Origin: Neisseria musculi
GTDB lineage: Bacteria > Pseudomonadota > Gammaproteobacteria > Burkholderiales > Neisseriaceae
NCBI RefSeq assembly: GCF_014297595.2
Contig: NZ_CP060414.2
Coordinates: forward strand, 2,170,001-2,234,000
Direction of reading: 5' to 3'
Length of the DNA stretch: 64,000 nucleotides
Below are positions 46,836 through 56,949 of this stretch, piece after piece (the first letter of the stretch is position 1; each line of letters starts with the position of its first letter). A model generated the notes under the pieces. It was not told the origin of the DNA. It saw only the letters and a list, made by a program, of their open reading frames with translations, and ran no database searches. The position numbers and the translations under genes were made by a program.

Positions 46836-48062
46836 TCACAAGCTCTCTCTGCGCTTTCGGCCGATGTCGGCCGCAGCAGTAAACAACACATCGGTGGAAG
46901 AATTCAGCGCGGTTTCGGCAGAATCCTGCACCACGCCGATAATAAAGCCTACTGCCACCACCTGCATGGCCACATCGTGGGAAATGCCGAACAGGCTGCA
47001 CGCCAGCGGTATCAGCAACAATGAACCGCCCGCCACGCCGGAAGCACCGGCCGCACTCACGGTGGCAACCAGGCTCAACAGCAGCGCGGTGGCAAAGTCG
47101 ATTTGGATGCCTTGAGTGTGCGCAGCGGCCATGGCCAGCACGGTAATGGTGATTGCCGCGCCCGCCATGTTTACCGTGGCACCCAGCGGAATCGAAATCG
47201 AATAAGTGTCTTCATGCAGGCCGAGCTTTTTCGCCAGCGCCATATTCACGGGAATATTGGCGGCGGAAGAGCGGGTGAAAAATGCAGTAACACCGCTCTC
47301 GCGCAGGCAGGTGAACACCAGCGGGTAAGGATTACTGCGGATTTGCGTCCACACAATCACCGGGTTTACCACCAGCGCGATAAACAGCATACAGCCCAGC
47401 AGCACGGCCAACAGGCGTGCGTAGCCGACCAATGCTCCGAAACCCGTTTCGGCAACGGTGGCCGCCACCAAACCGAAAATACCCAAAGGCGCAAAGCGGA
47501 TAACCCATTTCACTATCCTCGACACCGATTCGGCCAAATCGGCAACCATGATACGGGTGTTTTCCGAGGCATGGCGCAACGCAAAACCGAGCACAACCGC
47601 CCAAGCCAGAATGCCGATATAGTTGGCATTGGCAACCGCAGCCACAGGGTTGGCCACCAAATTCATCAATAGGGTTTTCAACACTTCCACAATGCCGGAG
47701 GGCGGTGCGGTATCCACATTGCCAGCATTGACCAACGCGATTTCGGTGGGAAACACAAAACCGGCAACCACGGCACTCAATGCCGCCAAAAACGTTCCTA
47801 CCGCATAAAGCAGGATAATCGGCTTGATATGCGCTTCACTGCCTTTTTGATGCTGGGAAATGGCCGCCGTTACCAACACAAATACCAGCACCGGCGCCAC
47901 CGCCTTGAGCGCGCCCACAAACAAACTGCCCAACAGGCCGGCCGCCATGCCCGCCGAAGGCGACAGCCACGCCAGCAACATACCCAAAACCAGCCCTGCC
48001 ACAATCTGCTGCACCAAACTGATGCGGTTTACGGCATCTATCACGGGATTTCCGCTTGCCAT
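46836..48062 (-). CDS. sstT: Serine/threonine:sodium symporter SstT
   Basis: 408 residues, normal length. DAACS-family transporter importing serine and threonine with sodium. Landmarks are [19 protein letters not shown] near the N-terminus, [23 protein letters not shown] (hairpin 1), [26 protein letters not shown], and [22 protein letters not shown] (hairpin 2). Confidence 0.95.
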   Translation of the reverse strand: MASGNPVIDAVNRISLVQQIVAGLVLGMLLAWLSPSAGMAAGLLGSLFVGALKAVAPVLVFVLVTAAISQHQKGSEAHIKPIILLYAVGTFLAALSAVVAGFVFPTEIALVNAGNVDTAPPSGIVEVLKTLLMNLVANPVAAVANANYIGILAWAVVLGFALRHASENTRIMVADLAESVSRIVKWVIRFAPLGIFGLVAATVAETGFGALVGYARLLAVLLGCMLFIALVVNPVIVWTQIRSNPYPLVFTCLRESGVTAFFTRSSAANIPVNMALAKKLGLHEDTYSISIPLGATVNMAGAAITITVLAMAAAHTQGIQIDFATALLLSLVATVSAAGASGVAGGSLLLIPLACSLFGISHDVAMQVVAVGFIIGVVQDSAETALNSSTDVLFTAAADIGRKRRESL

Positions 48063-48400
48063 GATTCGTCCTCTTAATAAACGTTCAGAAAGGCAGATAT
48101 TCTAAAATAAAACCCTTTCACAAACTATGCCCGTAAAAATACGGCATAAAAACCTGTAAATATGCTTATTTTAAAAATAAAATTTTAATTTCTTGAGAAA
48201 TATTCCATTTAAACCGATATTCTGAAAGCCAAAGTAAAACAAAACGCCAAACCCAACCGCCTGCACAATGCAGGCAACCATACGGCAATCAATTCAATTT
48301 TCAGCGTTATCCGGCAGGGATGCCTTCTGTCGACAACAGTGGAAACAATGCTAAAATTGCAGCCCGGCCACAGGCTCGTTTTCCAACCTGCGCGAACCTT
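48063..48400. other. Divergent promoter region sstT/tamA
   Basis: About 340 bp, AT-rich from 48100 to 48240, between divergent genes. It should carry both promoters. I see no gene, no DUS and no strong operator-like palindrome. Confidence 0.5.
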
Positions 48401-50227
48401 ATGAAAAAATACACCGCCACCCTGCTGCTTTCCACGCTTTCACTTGCCTGCACACAGGCATTTGCAGCCTACCCTGCGCCCGAAGATTATGTGCCGATAA
48501 AAAAAACCGAGAAAAAAACCGCCGAGGCGGCCGGCGGAAAACTGCCGGTGAAATATCCGGTGGAAATCCGCACCGACAATAAAGAAGTGAAAACCATGCT
48601 CGAAGAATACCTGCCGCTGATTGTCCAGCAGCAGGAAGAGGAACTCGACAGTGAGCAGGCCGGCTTTTTGGCCGAAGAAGCGCCCGGCAACGTGCAAACC
48701 ATGCTCCAAACCAAAGGCTATTTCAACGGCAGAGTAACGGTTGCCCCCCAAGGCAGCGGTTACACGGTGGATGTCAGCCCCGGAATACGCACCCGAATCG
48801 ACAATGTGGGCGTAGCCATTGTGGGCGATGTGCTGCAAGATGCCGATTTGGCGCAATACTACAAAAACGCGATGGAAAACTGGCAGCTCCCCGTGGGCAG
48901 CCATTTCGACCAAAGCCTGTGGAGCAGCAGCAAAACTTCGGTGCTCTCAGCGGTTACCCGCAAAAAATACCCGCTGGCCAAGCTCTCGCAAACCCAAGCC
49001 ACCATCAACCCCGACACCCACACCGCCGATTTAAACGTGCTGGTGGAAAGCGAGCGGCCCATTTATTTCGGCGATATCCACATCAGCGGCACCCAACGCT
49101 ATCCCGAAAGCGTGGTGCGCGGCATGGCGCAGTTCCAACCCGGCTCGCCCTATGATTTGGACCAGCTGCTCGACTACCAGCAGGCGCTCGAGCAAGACGG
49201 CCACTATTCAGGCGCATCGGTGCAGGCCGATTTCGGCAATATGCAGGGCGACCGCGTGCCGGTGATGGTGTCGGTAGAAGAAATGAAACGGCACAAATTC
49301 GAAGCCGGCCTGCGCTATGATTCCGAATACGGCTTCGGCGGCCGCCTCGGCTACGATTACTACAATCTCTTCAACCGCGGCTATGTCGGCTCGCTGGTGG
49401 TCGATGCCGACAAATACGAAACCACATTGGCCGCCGGCATCAGCCAGCCGCGCAAGAGCAACGGCCATTATCTCACCAGCAACGTATCCTACACCCGCTC
49501 CACCACCCAAAACCTTGAGAAACACGCCGTAAGCAGCGGCATTTGGCGGGTGCGCGACCGCAACCACATTGAATCGCGCATCGGCATCGAATTTCTCACC
49601 GAAAGCAGCCGCGTGCCCGAAACCGATTACGATTTGGGCCGCAGCCACGCCACCATGCTCACCGCCTCGTGGAAGCGGCAGGAAATCGAAACCGCCCTGC
49701 GCCCTGAAAACGGCTATTATTTGGACGGCAAAATCGGCGCCACTTTAGGCTCTCTGCTTTCTTCCACCGCCATTGCGCGCGCGCGCGCCGGCGCGGGCTA
49801 TTATTTCACGCCCGAAAACAAAAAAATCGGCACTTTTATCGCACGCGGCCAAATCGGCTATGTGTATGCCAAAGAAAACAAACAAGTGCCCTCTTCGCTG
49901 CAGTTCCGCACCGGCGGCGCCACTTCCATCCGCGGCTACGAGCTCGACAGCATCGGCTTGGCCGGCCCCAACGGCTCCGTGCTGCCCGAACGTGCATTAG
50001 CCGTGGTCAGCCTCGAATACCAATATCCGATTAATCGCAGCTTTTCTGCCGCCGTGTTTCACGATATGGGCGATGCCGCGCCCAACTTCAAAAAGATGAC
50101 GATCAAACACGGCACGGGTGTCGGCGTCCGCTGGTTCAGCCCCGTGGCTCCTTTTTCATTCGATATTGCCTACGGCCACCACGATAAAAAACTGCGCTGG
50201 CACATCAGCCTGGGCACACGTTTCTGA
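48401..50227 (+). CDS. tamA: Translocation and assembly module protein TamA
   Basis: 608 residues from the ATG at 48401, with signal peptide MKKYTATLLLSTLSLACTQA. Three POTRA-like domains occupy about 60-270. The C-terminal Omp85 16-strand barrel includes GGATSIRGYELDSIG (the VRGF-like motif on strand/loop 6) and ends in W-H-I-S-L-G-T-R-F, a typical outer-membrane beta-signal with terminal Phe. It works with TamB in outer-membrane protein insertion and lipid transport. Confidence 0.95.
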   Translation: MKKYTATLLLSTLSLACTQAFAAYPAPEDYVPIKKTEKKTAEAAGGKLPVKYPVEIRTDNKEVKTMLEEYLPLIVQQQEEELDSEQAGFLAEEAPGNVQTMLQTKGYFNGRVTVAPQGSGYTVDVSPGIRTRIDNVGVAIVGDVLQDADLAQYYKNAMENWQLPVGSHFDQSLWSSSKTSVLSAVTRKKYPLAKLSQTQATINPDTHTADLNVLVESERPIYFGDIHISGTQRYPESVVRGMAQFQPGSPYDLDQLLDYQQALEQDGHYSGASVQADFGNMQGDRVPVMVSVEEMKRHKFEAGLRYDSEYGFGGRLGYDYYNLFNRGYVGSLVVDADKYETTLAAGISQPRKSNGHYLTSNVSYTRSTTQNLEKHAVSSGIWRVRDRNHIESRIGIEFLTESSRVPETDYDLGRSHATMLTASWKRQEIETALRPENGYYLDGKIGATLGSLLSSTAIARARAGAGYYFTPENKKIGTFIARGQIGYVYAKENKQVPSSLQFRTGGATSIRGYELDSIGLAGPNGSVLPERALAVVSLEYQYPINRSFSAAVFHDMGDAAPNFKKMTIKHGTGVGVRWFSPVAPFSFDIAYGHHDKKLRWHISLGTRF

Positions 50228-50500
50228 AATATCTCCCGGCACACAGCCAGGCCGTCTGAAAACAAAAAGGCCGTCTGAAAAACCCGCCGCATACTTTTCA
50301 GACGGCCTTGTGCCCGAACATACGCCGCACCGGCAACCCGAAAAACTGCGGGCGGCAAGCAGTATGCAATACGGCAAAACAGACTGATGCCGCCATTATT
50401 TTAAAGCGGGGCAGCCGCGCCGCCGTGATTTCGTTTTACCGTAAAGCGGCACCAGCGCGCGCGGCAAACGCTGCGCCGCCAACATGAAGGAAGTTTTTTG

Positions 50501-53500
50501 ATGAACCGACCCTCCGACAGCCCCGCGCTTTCCGAAACGGCAGCCGCTCCCGAAACAGGCAAACCGCCCGAACACGGGCCGTCTGAAAAAAAACCTGAAA
50601 AAAGCCTGTGGCGGCGGATGCTGCGGGCGTTTTTTCTGGTTTTACTGCTGTCGTTTGCAGCCGTTGCCGGCGCGGCGGTGTGGCTGGCCGGCACCGAATC
50701 GGGGCTGCGTTACGGCCTGTATAACATTCCCTCGTGGTTCGGCGCGAACATCAGCTCGAAAACCCTGCAAGGCACGCTGTGGAGCGGTTTTCACGGCGAG
50801 GGCTGGCGCGTGGAAACCGAAGGTGCCGACATCGGCATCAGCCGCTTTTCTTTCAGCTGGAATCCGCGCCAACTCGCGCAACGCAAACTGCACATCCGCC
50901 ACCTGATTGCGGGCGACATTCAAATCGTTACCAAACCCGTGCCGCCGTCTGAAAAAAAACCGGCATCCGGCCTGCCCGAAAGCGTGAGCCTGCCCGTTGC
51001 AGTGGCGCTCGACAAACTCGAAACGGGCAAAATCAGCATCGGCTCCCGCGCCGACCGCCAAACCGTTTACCTCAACCGGCTCAGCGCATCGTATGTTTAC
51101 AACCACCAACTGCACAGCCTGAAACTGGCCGATCTGCAAACCCCGTGGAACAACGCCTCGGGCAGTGCCACCCTCGGCGTAAAAAGCCCGTTTTCCCTCA
51201 ATGCCGCCATTTACGGGCAGGGCGAACTGGATGGGCAGTATATCGATGCCCAAACCCACCTGTGGGGCAGCCTGCGCGATGTGGAAACCGATATCCGCAT
51301 CGATGGCGGAAAAATACGCCTGCACGCCGAATCGGTGCTGCATCCGTTTGCCGCCAAACTCAACGACAAAATCAAACTGGTGCAGATAAAAGGCTTCAAC
51401 ATCAACCCGCAGGCATTTTTATCTTCCCTGCCCAAATCGCTGCTCGAATTCGATGCCACCGTTGTGCCTTCGTTTGAGAAAGGGCTCTCGCTCGAAGGCT
51501 CCATCGATCTGGCCAACCACAACGCAGCCGCTGCCGACGCCGGCGGTATTCCCGTGCGCGAGCTGGCAGGCCGCTTCACCATCAACGAAAACGGCCTGAT
51601 TGATATTCAGGATATCGCCGTGAAGCTGATGCACAAAGGCACGGTAAACATTGCCGGCAACATCGACACCGCCAAACAGCAGCTCGCGCTGGCCGCCGCC
51701 CTGCGCAATATCCGCGCCGCTGATGCCGTAGAGCAGCAGCTGAGCGGCAGCCTCAACGGTACCCTCACCCTCGGCGGTGCGTTCAGCAATCTGGAAACCG
51801 GCTGGAATTTAAACACCGGCAACACCCTTTCAGACGGCCTGATCCAAATGCACACCGATGCGGCAAACGGCCAGCAGACCATCTTGTTCAAACACGCCCG
51901 CATCCGCCCGGAAAAAGGCGGCGAAATCAATGCCGAAGGCTCGCTGGAACTGTTTCAAAAGCAAATCTTAAAGTTGGCCGTTACCGGCAAAAACTTCAAC
52001 CCTGCCAAACTCAACACACAGTTTCCCGAAGGCAATATCAACGGCACCGCCAACCTCCACGGCGAAATCACCAACCAAAAATACAGCGGCAAAATGCAGT
52101 TCGGCCCCAGCACCCTATCCGGCATCGGCCTGCGCGGCAATGCCGATGTGCTTTATGAAAACGGACATCTCGCCCGTGCCGCCGCCGACATTCTTTTGGG
52201 CAGCAACAGCATCAAAGCAAACGGCAGCTTCGGCAAAAAAGGCGACCGTCTCCATATCGACATCAACGCCCCCGATTTGAGCCGCTTCGGCTTCGGCATG
52301 GCCGGCCTTCTCACCGCCAAAGGCTACATCGCCGGCGAACCCAAACAACTCGAAGCCGACCTGGCCGGCCGGGCGCGCAACCTGCGCATCAGCGGCATAG
52401 CGCAGGCCGACTCGCTCGACTTCAAACTCAAAGGCTCGCCCGACTACAGCCGCCCCCTGAATATCGAGCTCAAAGGCAGCCGCATCAGCGCGGGCGGCAC
52501 CGTGATTGACGCGGTCAACCTGTTTGTTAACGGCACCGGCCGCAGCCACCGCATCCACGGCAGCAGCAGCCTGGCACTCGAAGGCAAACCCTACAAACTC
52601 GAAATCGATGCCAACGGCGGCTTGGACGACAAACAGCAATGGAAAGGTACTCTCAGCACGCTCGACATCGGCGGCGCATTCAACCTCAAGCTGCAAAACC
52701 GCATCAGCCTTGAAGCCGGGGTCCAACGTGTGGCGCTGAGTGCTGCCCGCTGGAGCGCGATGGGCGGCAGCCTCAACATGGAAAATTTTGCGTGGGACAA
52801 AAAAAACGGCATCACCACCAAAGGCCGTGCCGACAACCTGCACATGGCGCAGCTGCACAATTTCTACACCCCGCCGGTGCAGCATAATCTCGTACTCTCC
52901 GGCGACTGGGATTTATCTTACAGCCGCAATGCACGCGGCTATCTCAACATCCGCCGTCAAAGCGGCGATATCGAGCTGCCCTACCGCAAACAGATGCTGG
53001 GTTTGGCCTCCCTCGCGCTCAATACACGCCTCCAAAACGGCCGCATCGACAGCACACTCAACGGTGTTACCGGCTACGGCAAGATAGACGGCAGCCTGAC
53101 CATCAGCCAGCAATTCGGCAGCGACATCAAACTTGCACCGATAAACGGCAGAATCAGCATCAGCGCGCCCAATCTCGAAACCTTCCGCAACTTTCTGCCC
53201 GTGGGACAAAGCCTGCGCGGCAACCTGCTCGGCACGGCAACCATAGACGGCCGCATCGGCCAACCGCAGTTTAACGGCAAGCTCAACGGCAACAATCTTT
53301 ATTACCGCAATCAGGATTTGGGCCTGATTCTCGATAACGGCATTTTGCGCTCGCGTCTGCAAGGCCAGAGCTGGATTATCGACCACCTGCGTTTTCACCG
53401 GGGCGGCACTGTCGAGCTCAAAGGCACGGTCGGCCTGAACAACGCCGAGCCCGATGTCGATGTAGATTTGGCATTCAACCGCTACAGCGCGCTCGACAAA

Positions 53501-54400
53501 CCCAACCGCCGCCTCACCCTCAGCGGCAACGCCAAAATGCGCTACACCGAAACCGGCGGCGTTACCCTAAACGGCACACTCCAAGCCGATTCCGGCCACT
53601 TCGGCTTCCAGAAATCGTCTATGCCCGCACTCGATGACGATGTGGTGGTGTTGGGGCAGCCCGAAAAAGCCCCCGCCAGCCCCACCCCCATCAGCATGGA
53701 TTTGGTGCTTGATCTCAACAACAGCCTGCGCTTCAGCGGCGAAGGGCTGGACGTTACCCTCGGCGGCCGGCTCAGGCTCACTGCCAAACCCGGCGAAACC
53801 GTGCAGGGCGTAGGCACCGTAACCGTGGTGAAAGGCCGCTATAAAGCCTACGGCCAGGATCTCGACATCACCAAAGGCCACATCTCGTTTGTCGGCCCGC
53901 TCTCCGACCCCAACCTCAATATCCGTGCCGAACGCCGCCTTTCACCCGTAGGCGCGGGCGTGGAAGTGCTCGGCAGCCTCAACAGCCCGCGCGTTTCGCT
54001 GGTAGCCGATGAAGCCATGAGTGAAAAAGACAAACTCTCGTGGCTGATTCTCAACCGTGCCAGCAGCGGCAGCGATGGCGATGAAGCCGCCCTTTCCGCC
54101 GCCGCCGGCGCATTTTTGGCCGGACGCGTCAACGATAAACTCGGCCTGGTAGACGATTTCGGCTTCACCAGCAAACGCAGCCGCAATGCCCAAACCGGCG
54201 AGCTCAACCCCGCCGAGCAGGTGCTCACGGTAGGCAAGCAGCTCACCAACAACCTGTATATGGGCTACGAATACGGCGTGGGCAGTGCCGAGCAGTCGGT
54301 CAAACTCGTTTACCAACTCTCCCGCACCCTGCAGGCCGTTGCCCGGGTCGGCAATGTATCATGGGGAGGCGAGATGAAATACAGCATCCGTTTCGATTAG
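50501..54400 (+). CDS. tamB: Translocation and assembly module protein TamB
   Basis: 1299 residues from the ATG at 50501. A proline/glutamate-rich N-terminus is followed by one membrane anchor near residues 45-68 (FFLVLLLSFAAVAGAAVWLAG). A very long beta-taco (AsmA-like) repeat region runs through the periplasm, and the DUF490/TamB domain is at the C-terminus (GTVTVVKGRYKAYGQDLDITKG, NLNIRAERRL). The last residues form strands ending VSWGGEMKYSIRFD. It carries in-frame DUS copies (GPSEKK, TLSDGLIQM). Its 3' end is tandemly duplicated downstream. Confidence 0.95.
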   Translation: MNRPSDSPALSETAAAPETGKPPEHGPSEKKPEKSLWRRMLRAFFLVLLLSFAAVAGAAVWLAGTESGLRYGLYNIPSWFGANISSKTLQGTLWSGFHGEGWRVETEGADIGISRFSFSWNPRQLAQRKLHIRHLIAGDIQIVTKPVPPSEKKPASGLPESVSLPVAVALDKLETGKISIGSRADRQTVYLNRLSASYVYNHQLHSLKLADLQTPWNNASGSATLGVKSPFSLNAAIYGQGELDGQYIDAQTHLWGSLRDVETDIRIDGGKIRLHAESVLHPFAAKLNDKIKLVQIKGFNINPQAFLSSLPKSLLEFDATVVPSFEKGLSLEGSIDLANHNAAAADAGGIPVRELAGRFTINENGLIDIQDIAVKLMHKGTVNIAGNIDTAKQQLALAAALRNIRAADAVEQQLSGSLNGTLTLGGAFSNLETGWNLNTGNTLSDGLIQMHTDAANGQQTILFKHARIRPEKGGEINAEGSLELFQKQILKLAVTGKNFNPAKLNTQFPEGNINGTANLHGEITNQKYSGKMQFGPSTLSGIGLRGNADVLYENGHLARAAADILLGSNSIKANGSFGKKGDRLHIDINAPDLSRFGFGMAGLLTAKGYIAGEPKQLEADLAGRARNLRISGIAQADSLDFKLKGSPDYSRPLNIELKGSRISAGGTVIDAVNLFVNGTGRSHRIHGSSSLALEGKPYKLEIDANGGLDDKQQWKGTLSTLDIGGAFNLKLQNRISLEAGVQRVALSAARWSAMGGSLNMENFAWDKKNGITTKGRADNLHMAQLHNFYTPPVQHNLVLSGDWDLSYSRNARGYLNIRRQSGDIELPYRKQMLGLASLALNTRLQNGRIDSTLNGVTGYGKIDGSLTISQQFGSDIKLAPINGRISISAPNLETFRNFLPVGQSLRGNLLGTATIDGRIGQPQFNGKLNGNNLYYRNQDLGLILDNGILRSRLQGQSWIIDHLRFHRGGTVELKGTVGLNNAEPDVDVDLAFNRYSALDKPNRRLTLSGNAKMRYTETGGVTLNGTLQADSGHFGFQKSSMPALDDDVVVLGQPEKAPASPTPISMDLVLDLNNSLRFSGEGLDVTLGGRLRLTAKPGETVQGVGTVTVVKGRYKAYGQDLDITKGHISFVGPLSDPNLNIRAERRLSPVGAGVEVLGSLNSPRVSLVADEAMSEKDKLSWLILNRASSGSDGDEAALSAAAGAFLAGRVNDKLGLVDDFGFTSKRSRNAQTGELNPAEQVLTVGKQLTNNLYMGYEYGVGSAEQSVKLVYQLSRTLQAVARVGNVSWGGEMKYSIRFD

Positions 54401-54811
54401 GCAGGCATCGGCCAAAAAGCCATACAGGCCGTCTGAAAAGCTTTTTCAGACGGCCTGATTTTTAGTGCAGGACAGTCGCCAAACCCGTGTGCCAACTCTC
54501 CCGTACCCTGCAGGCCGTTACCCAGGTCGGCAACGTATCATGGGGTGGCGAGATGGAATACAGCATCCGTTTCGATTAGGCAGGCATCGGCCAAAAAGCC
54601 ATACAGGCCGTCTGAAAAACCTTTTCAGACGGCCTGATTTTTAGCGCAGGGCAGTCGCCAAACCCGTGTGCCAACTCTCCCGCACCCTGCAGGCCGTTGC
54701 CCGGGTCGGCAACGTATCATGGGGCAGCGAGATGGAATACAGCATCCGTTTCGATTAAGGGGCATGGTTAAAACAGCCGAGGCCGTCTGAAAACCTTTTC
54801 AGACGGCCTTC
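54284..54811 (+). repeat. Three tandem 179-bp copies of the tamB 3' end plus DUS terminator
   Basis: Units start at 54284 (inside tamB), 54464 and 54643. Each holds the last about 36 codons of tamB (LSRTLQAV...GNVSWG...SIRFD and a stop) and a DUS hairpin (54426-54456, about 54605-54635, 54779-54811). Copies 2 and 3 read LSRTLQAVTQVGNVSWGGEM-EYSIRFD and LSRTLQAVARVGNVSWGSEM-EYSIRFD, so most differences keep the frame, with K-to-E, A-to-T and R-to-Q changes. They lack a start codon and are not genes. Confidence 0.95.
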
Positions 54812-54886
54812 CCGCTTTCGCCGGCAGCATGGGCATATCGGAAAGCCTGCTTTTATTTTGCCCAAGCCTTTCCCGTGTGTTGGTGA

Positions 54887-55010
54887 TACACAGCGAATCC
54901 GCTTTATTTCAGCTGCGGCGTTGCTGCATCGTGGCTCGAAGTGAGCGGCTTACCGGCGTTCGGGCGGCAACAGAATCACTATATTGCCTGCAAGCCCGCT
55001 ATACTTCCGT
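54887..55010 (+). repeat. Correia-like MITE, copy 5 (right end truncated)
   Basis: It begins ACACAGCGAATCCGCTTTATT, then CTGCGGCGTTGCTGCATC, GAAGTGAGCGGCTTACCGG and GGCGGCAACAGAATC, in the order of copies 3 and 4, ending near GCCTGCAAGCCCGC. The right terminus is not recognisable. Confidence 0.65.
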
Positions 55011-55313
55011 TCCCACAACCCGAACCATACATACTGAATGTTGATAAAACTATGGACAGTACGCCCTGCCGGTGATTTTGCCATTCTCCAAAAGCAAGGT
55101 GTTTATACGGCAGATGAGCGCTATGTAATGCCTGAGAGAATGGAGGCGTATCAATGGATGTCTCAGCGTTTGGCTGAAAAAACACCTGCCCCGGCAGGTG
55201 CCCGCTTCCCGTTGTGGGCTTGGTATCATGCTCACGGGAGCAAACGGCCGAAGCCGGACTTGAGAAAAAGAGGACATTTTCAGCAAGGTGAAAAAGGAGT
55301 CCGCATTGAATTT

Positions 55314-56033
55314 GGGGCTGTCCTAGATAACTAGAACAAATCCTGCTTTACTAATTGTTTTAAAATAGAAATTTGAAATTTTATCTCACTGTTGTTAAAA
55401 CGCCATTCACACTCTTTCAAATACAGTTCAAAATGCTCTTTGGGAATGCCGTTAAACTTGCGTAAATGGCGTTTTGCTTGGTTCCAAAAGTTCTCAATTC
55501 CGTTAATGTGATTTTGTCGCTCAGCAAAATGTGTGCTGTGATTGATCCGAAAATGTGAAAATTCGCTCACATCAAGAACGTCATAACTTTTGTAACAATC
55601 GGTATAAACAATGCTGTCAGGCTTCACTTGCTCGCGGATAATTGGCAATAAAGTCGCAGTTTGTGTATTGGGTACGGCAACGGTGTAAACCTTACCATTA
55701 CGCTTCAAAAGCCCGAATACAGCCACTTTGCCAGCCGCACCGCGACCACGTTTGCCTTTGCGTTGTCCGCCAAAATAGCTTTCATCAACTTCTACTTCAC
55801 CATCAAGCATTTCCAGATGCGGGCTGTTGTGATAGATAAGTAAGCGCAAACGGTGGAAGTAATAGGCAGCGGTATTTTTATTGACGCTAACTAATTGCGC
55901 CGCTGTGCGGGCGGTAACACCTGCAACAAATAGTTCAATCAGTTTGTTTTGCTTGTACTGACTTAAACGACTTTTTCTCATAGGGATTATTCTAACCTGA
56001 AGTTAAATTTCCCTAGTTATCTAGTACAGCCCC
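55314..56033 (-). mobile_element. IS1016/IS1595-family insertion sequence with 8-bp target duplication
   Basis: 720 bp. The ends read GGGGCTGTCCTAGATAACTA (left, plus strand) and GGGGCTGTACTAGATAACTA (right, minus strand), inverted repeats differing at one base over 20. The 8-bp direct repeat TTGAATTT flanks it at 55306-55313 and 56034-56041, matching the 8-bp duplications of this group. It carries one intact transposase gene and looks recent. Confidence 0.95.
55331..55981 (-). CDS. IS1595-family (ISXO2-like) transposase
   Basis: 216 residues, apparently complete. An N-terminal helix-turn-helix region (RTAAQLVSVNKNTAAYYFHRL) precedes the ISXO2-like DDE domain. Catalytic candidates are Asp in EVEVDESYFGGQRKGKRGRG, Asp in SIVYTDCYKSYDVL, and Asn/Glu in HINGIENFWNQAKRHLRKFNG. 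It mobilises the surrounding IS by cut-and-paste type chemistry. Confidence 0.95.
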   Translation of the reverse strand: MRKSRLSQYKQNKLIELFVAGVTARTAAQLVSVNKNTAAYYFHRLRLLIYHNSPHLEMLDGEVEVDESYFGGQRKGKRGRGAAGKVAVFGLLKRNGKVYTVAVPNTQTATLLPIIREQVKPDSIVYTDCYKSYDVLDVSEFSHFRINHSTHFAERQNHINGIENFWNQAKRHLRKFNGIPKEHFELYLKECEWRFNNSEIKFQISILKQLVKQDLF

Positions 56034-56378
56034 TTGAATTTTGATGCCTGATACTGATGTTCTGCTGAGCAGCTTTGAGGGTTGGCATGCTGTTTTAAAT
56101 AATCACTTTTTTCTTTGGACGACCAAGAATACGAACACCATGAAAATATGGAAAACAAGCTTTCTGCTGCGGATCTGCAACAAGCCAAAGAAAAAAGTTG
56201 GTTGAGAATTTTTGATTTGAATCTGATCCCGAACCCGGCTATATATGAAATACAAGCCGTATTTTGGCAACTTGACCCGGCATCGGTTGTTAAAGCAGAC
56301 TGTTTTACCGCCCGTTAAATGCCGACAAACCGGCCAAAGAAGCGGCAACCGCCGCAAGATGCGGCGGCCGTCTGAAAA

Positions 56379-56828
56379 TCACTTCGGCCTGCGGAATGTA
56401 TCGTGGCAGGATTTGCAGCTTGCGCCCACATTGTTATAGGCGGTTTTAACGGCTTCGAGATTGCCGGTTTGCGCCTGTTCGTTCAATTCATCCACTGCGG
56501 CGTGGAATTTTTCCTGCTCGGCTTTAAAGGCATCGGGGTTTTCCCACGTTACCGGCAATGTGTCGCCGTCGCCCTGTTCGTCTTTATGGAAATGTTCAAA
56601 CGGCTTTTTGCTCTCTTGGGCAAACGCAGCGGCGGCGGTTTTGAATGTTTCCACGTTGTAAACCTCATCGCCGTTCACCATTTTGCCCATGCTGCTGAAA
56701 TTGGGCATCATCGCTTTGAAAGCGGTGGTGCGCGCTTCCGACACCGGCCCTTTGGGTACATCAGGCTCCCCGGCGCAGGCGGCAAGGATAAGCGCGGCAG
56801 AGAGCGCGGGAATCAATTTGGTTTTCAT
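56379..56828 (-). CDS. Cytochrome c'-type lipoprotein
   Basis: 149 residues with lipoprotein signal MKTKLIPALSAALILAAC (Cys18). The mature part is mostly helical (FKAMMPNFSSMGKMVNG, FKTAAAAFAQESKKPFEHF) and ends with the haem-binding CKSCH near residue 140, as in cytochromes c'. Neisseria have a lipid-anchored cytochrome c' (CycP) that binds nitric oxide and supports denitrification; this is a likely counterpart. No nitrite reductase gene is adjacent. Confidence 0.9.
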   Translation of the reverse strand: MKTKLIPALSAALILAACAGEPDVPKGPVSEARTTAFKAMMPNFSSMGKMVNGDEVYNVETFKTAAAAFAQESKKPFEHFHKDEQGDGDTLPVTWENPDAFKAEQEKFHAAVDELNEQAQTGNLEAVKTAYNNVGASCKSCHDTFRRPK

Positions 56829-56949
56829 GCGGGCGTTTCCTTATATTGCTATGGTTGTTATGGTTCCGCTATCATACCCGAAACCGCACGGCGGCGGGTG
56901 TTTTCTAAACAGCGTGCAAAACCGTTTGAACTTTATCGAGGAGAAAGAT

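Larger units (their letters stand above)
55038..56318 (+). pseudogene. DUF3841-like gene broken by an IS and frameshifts
   Basis: The 5' part reads MLIKLWTVRPAGDFAILQKQ ... YVMPERMEAYQWMSQRLAEK ... FPLWAWYHAHGSKRPKPDLR, as in DUF3841 proteins, until the IS at 55314. After the IS the frame resumes as MPDTDVLLSSFEGWHAVLNN-HFFL, then changes frame to DDQEYEHHENMENKLSAADL ... QAVFWQLDPASVVKADCFTAR and a stop at 56318. Even without the IS and one target copy, two further frameshifts remain (after EF near 56041 and at a T-run near 56115). Function of the family unknown. Confidence 0.85.

Noticed and set aside
54464..54765. Copies 2 and 3 of the tamB end as separate small genes
   Set aside because: They lack start codons and ribosome sites; the preserved frame is explained by recent duplication.
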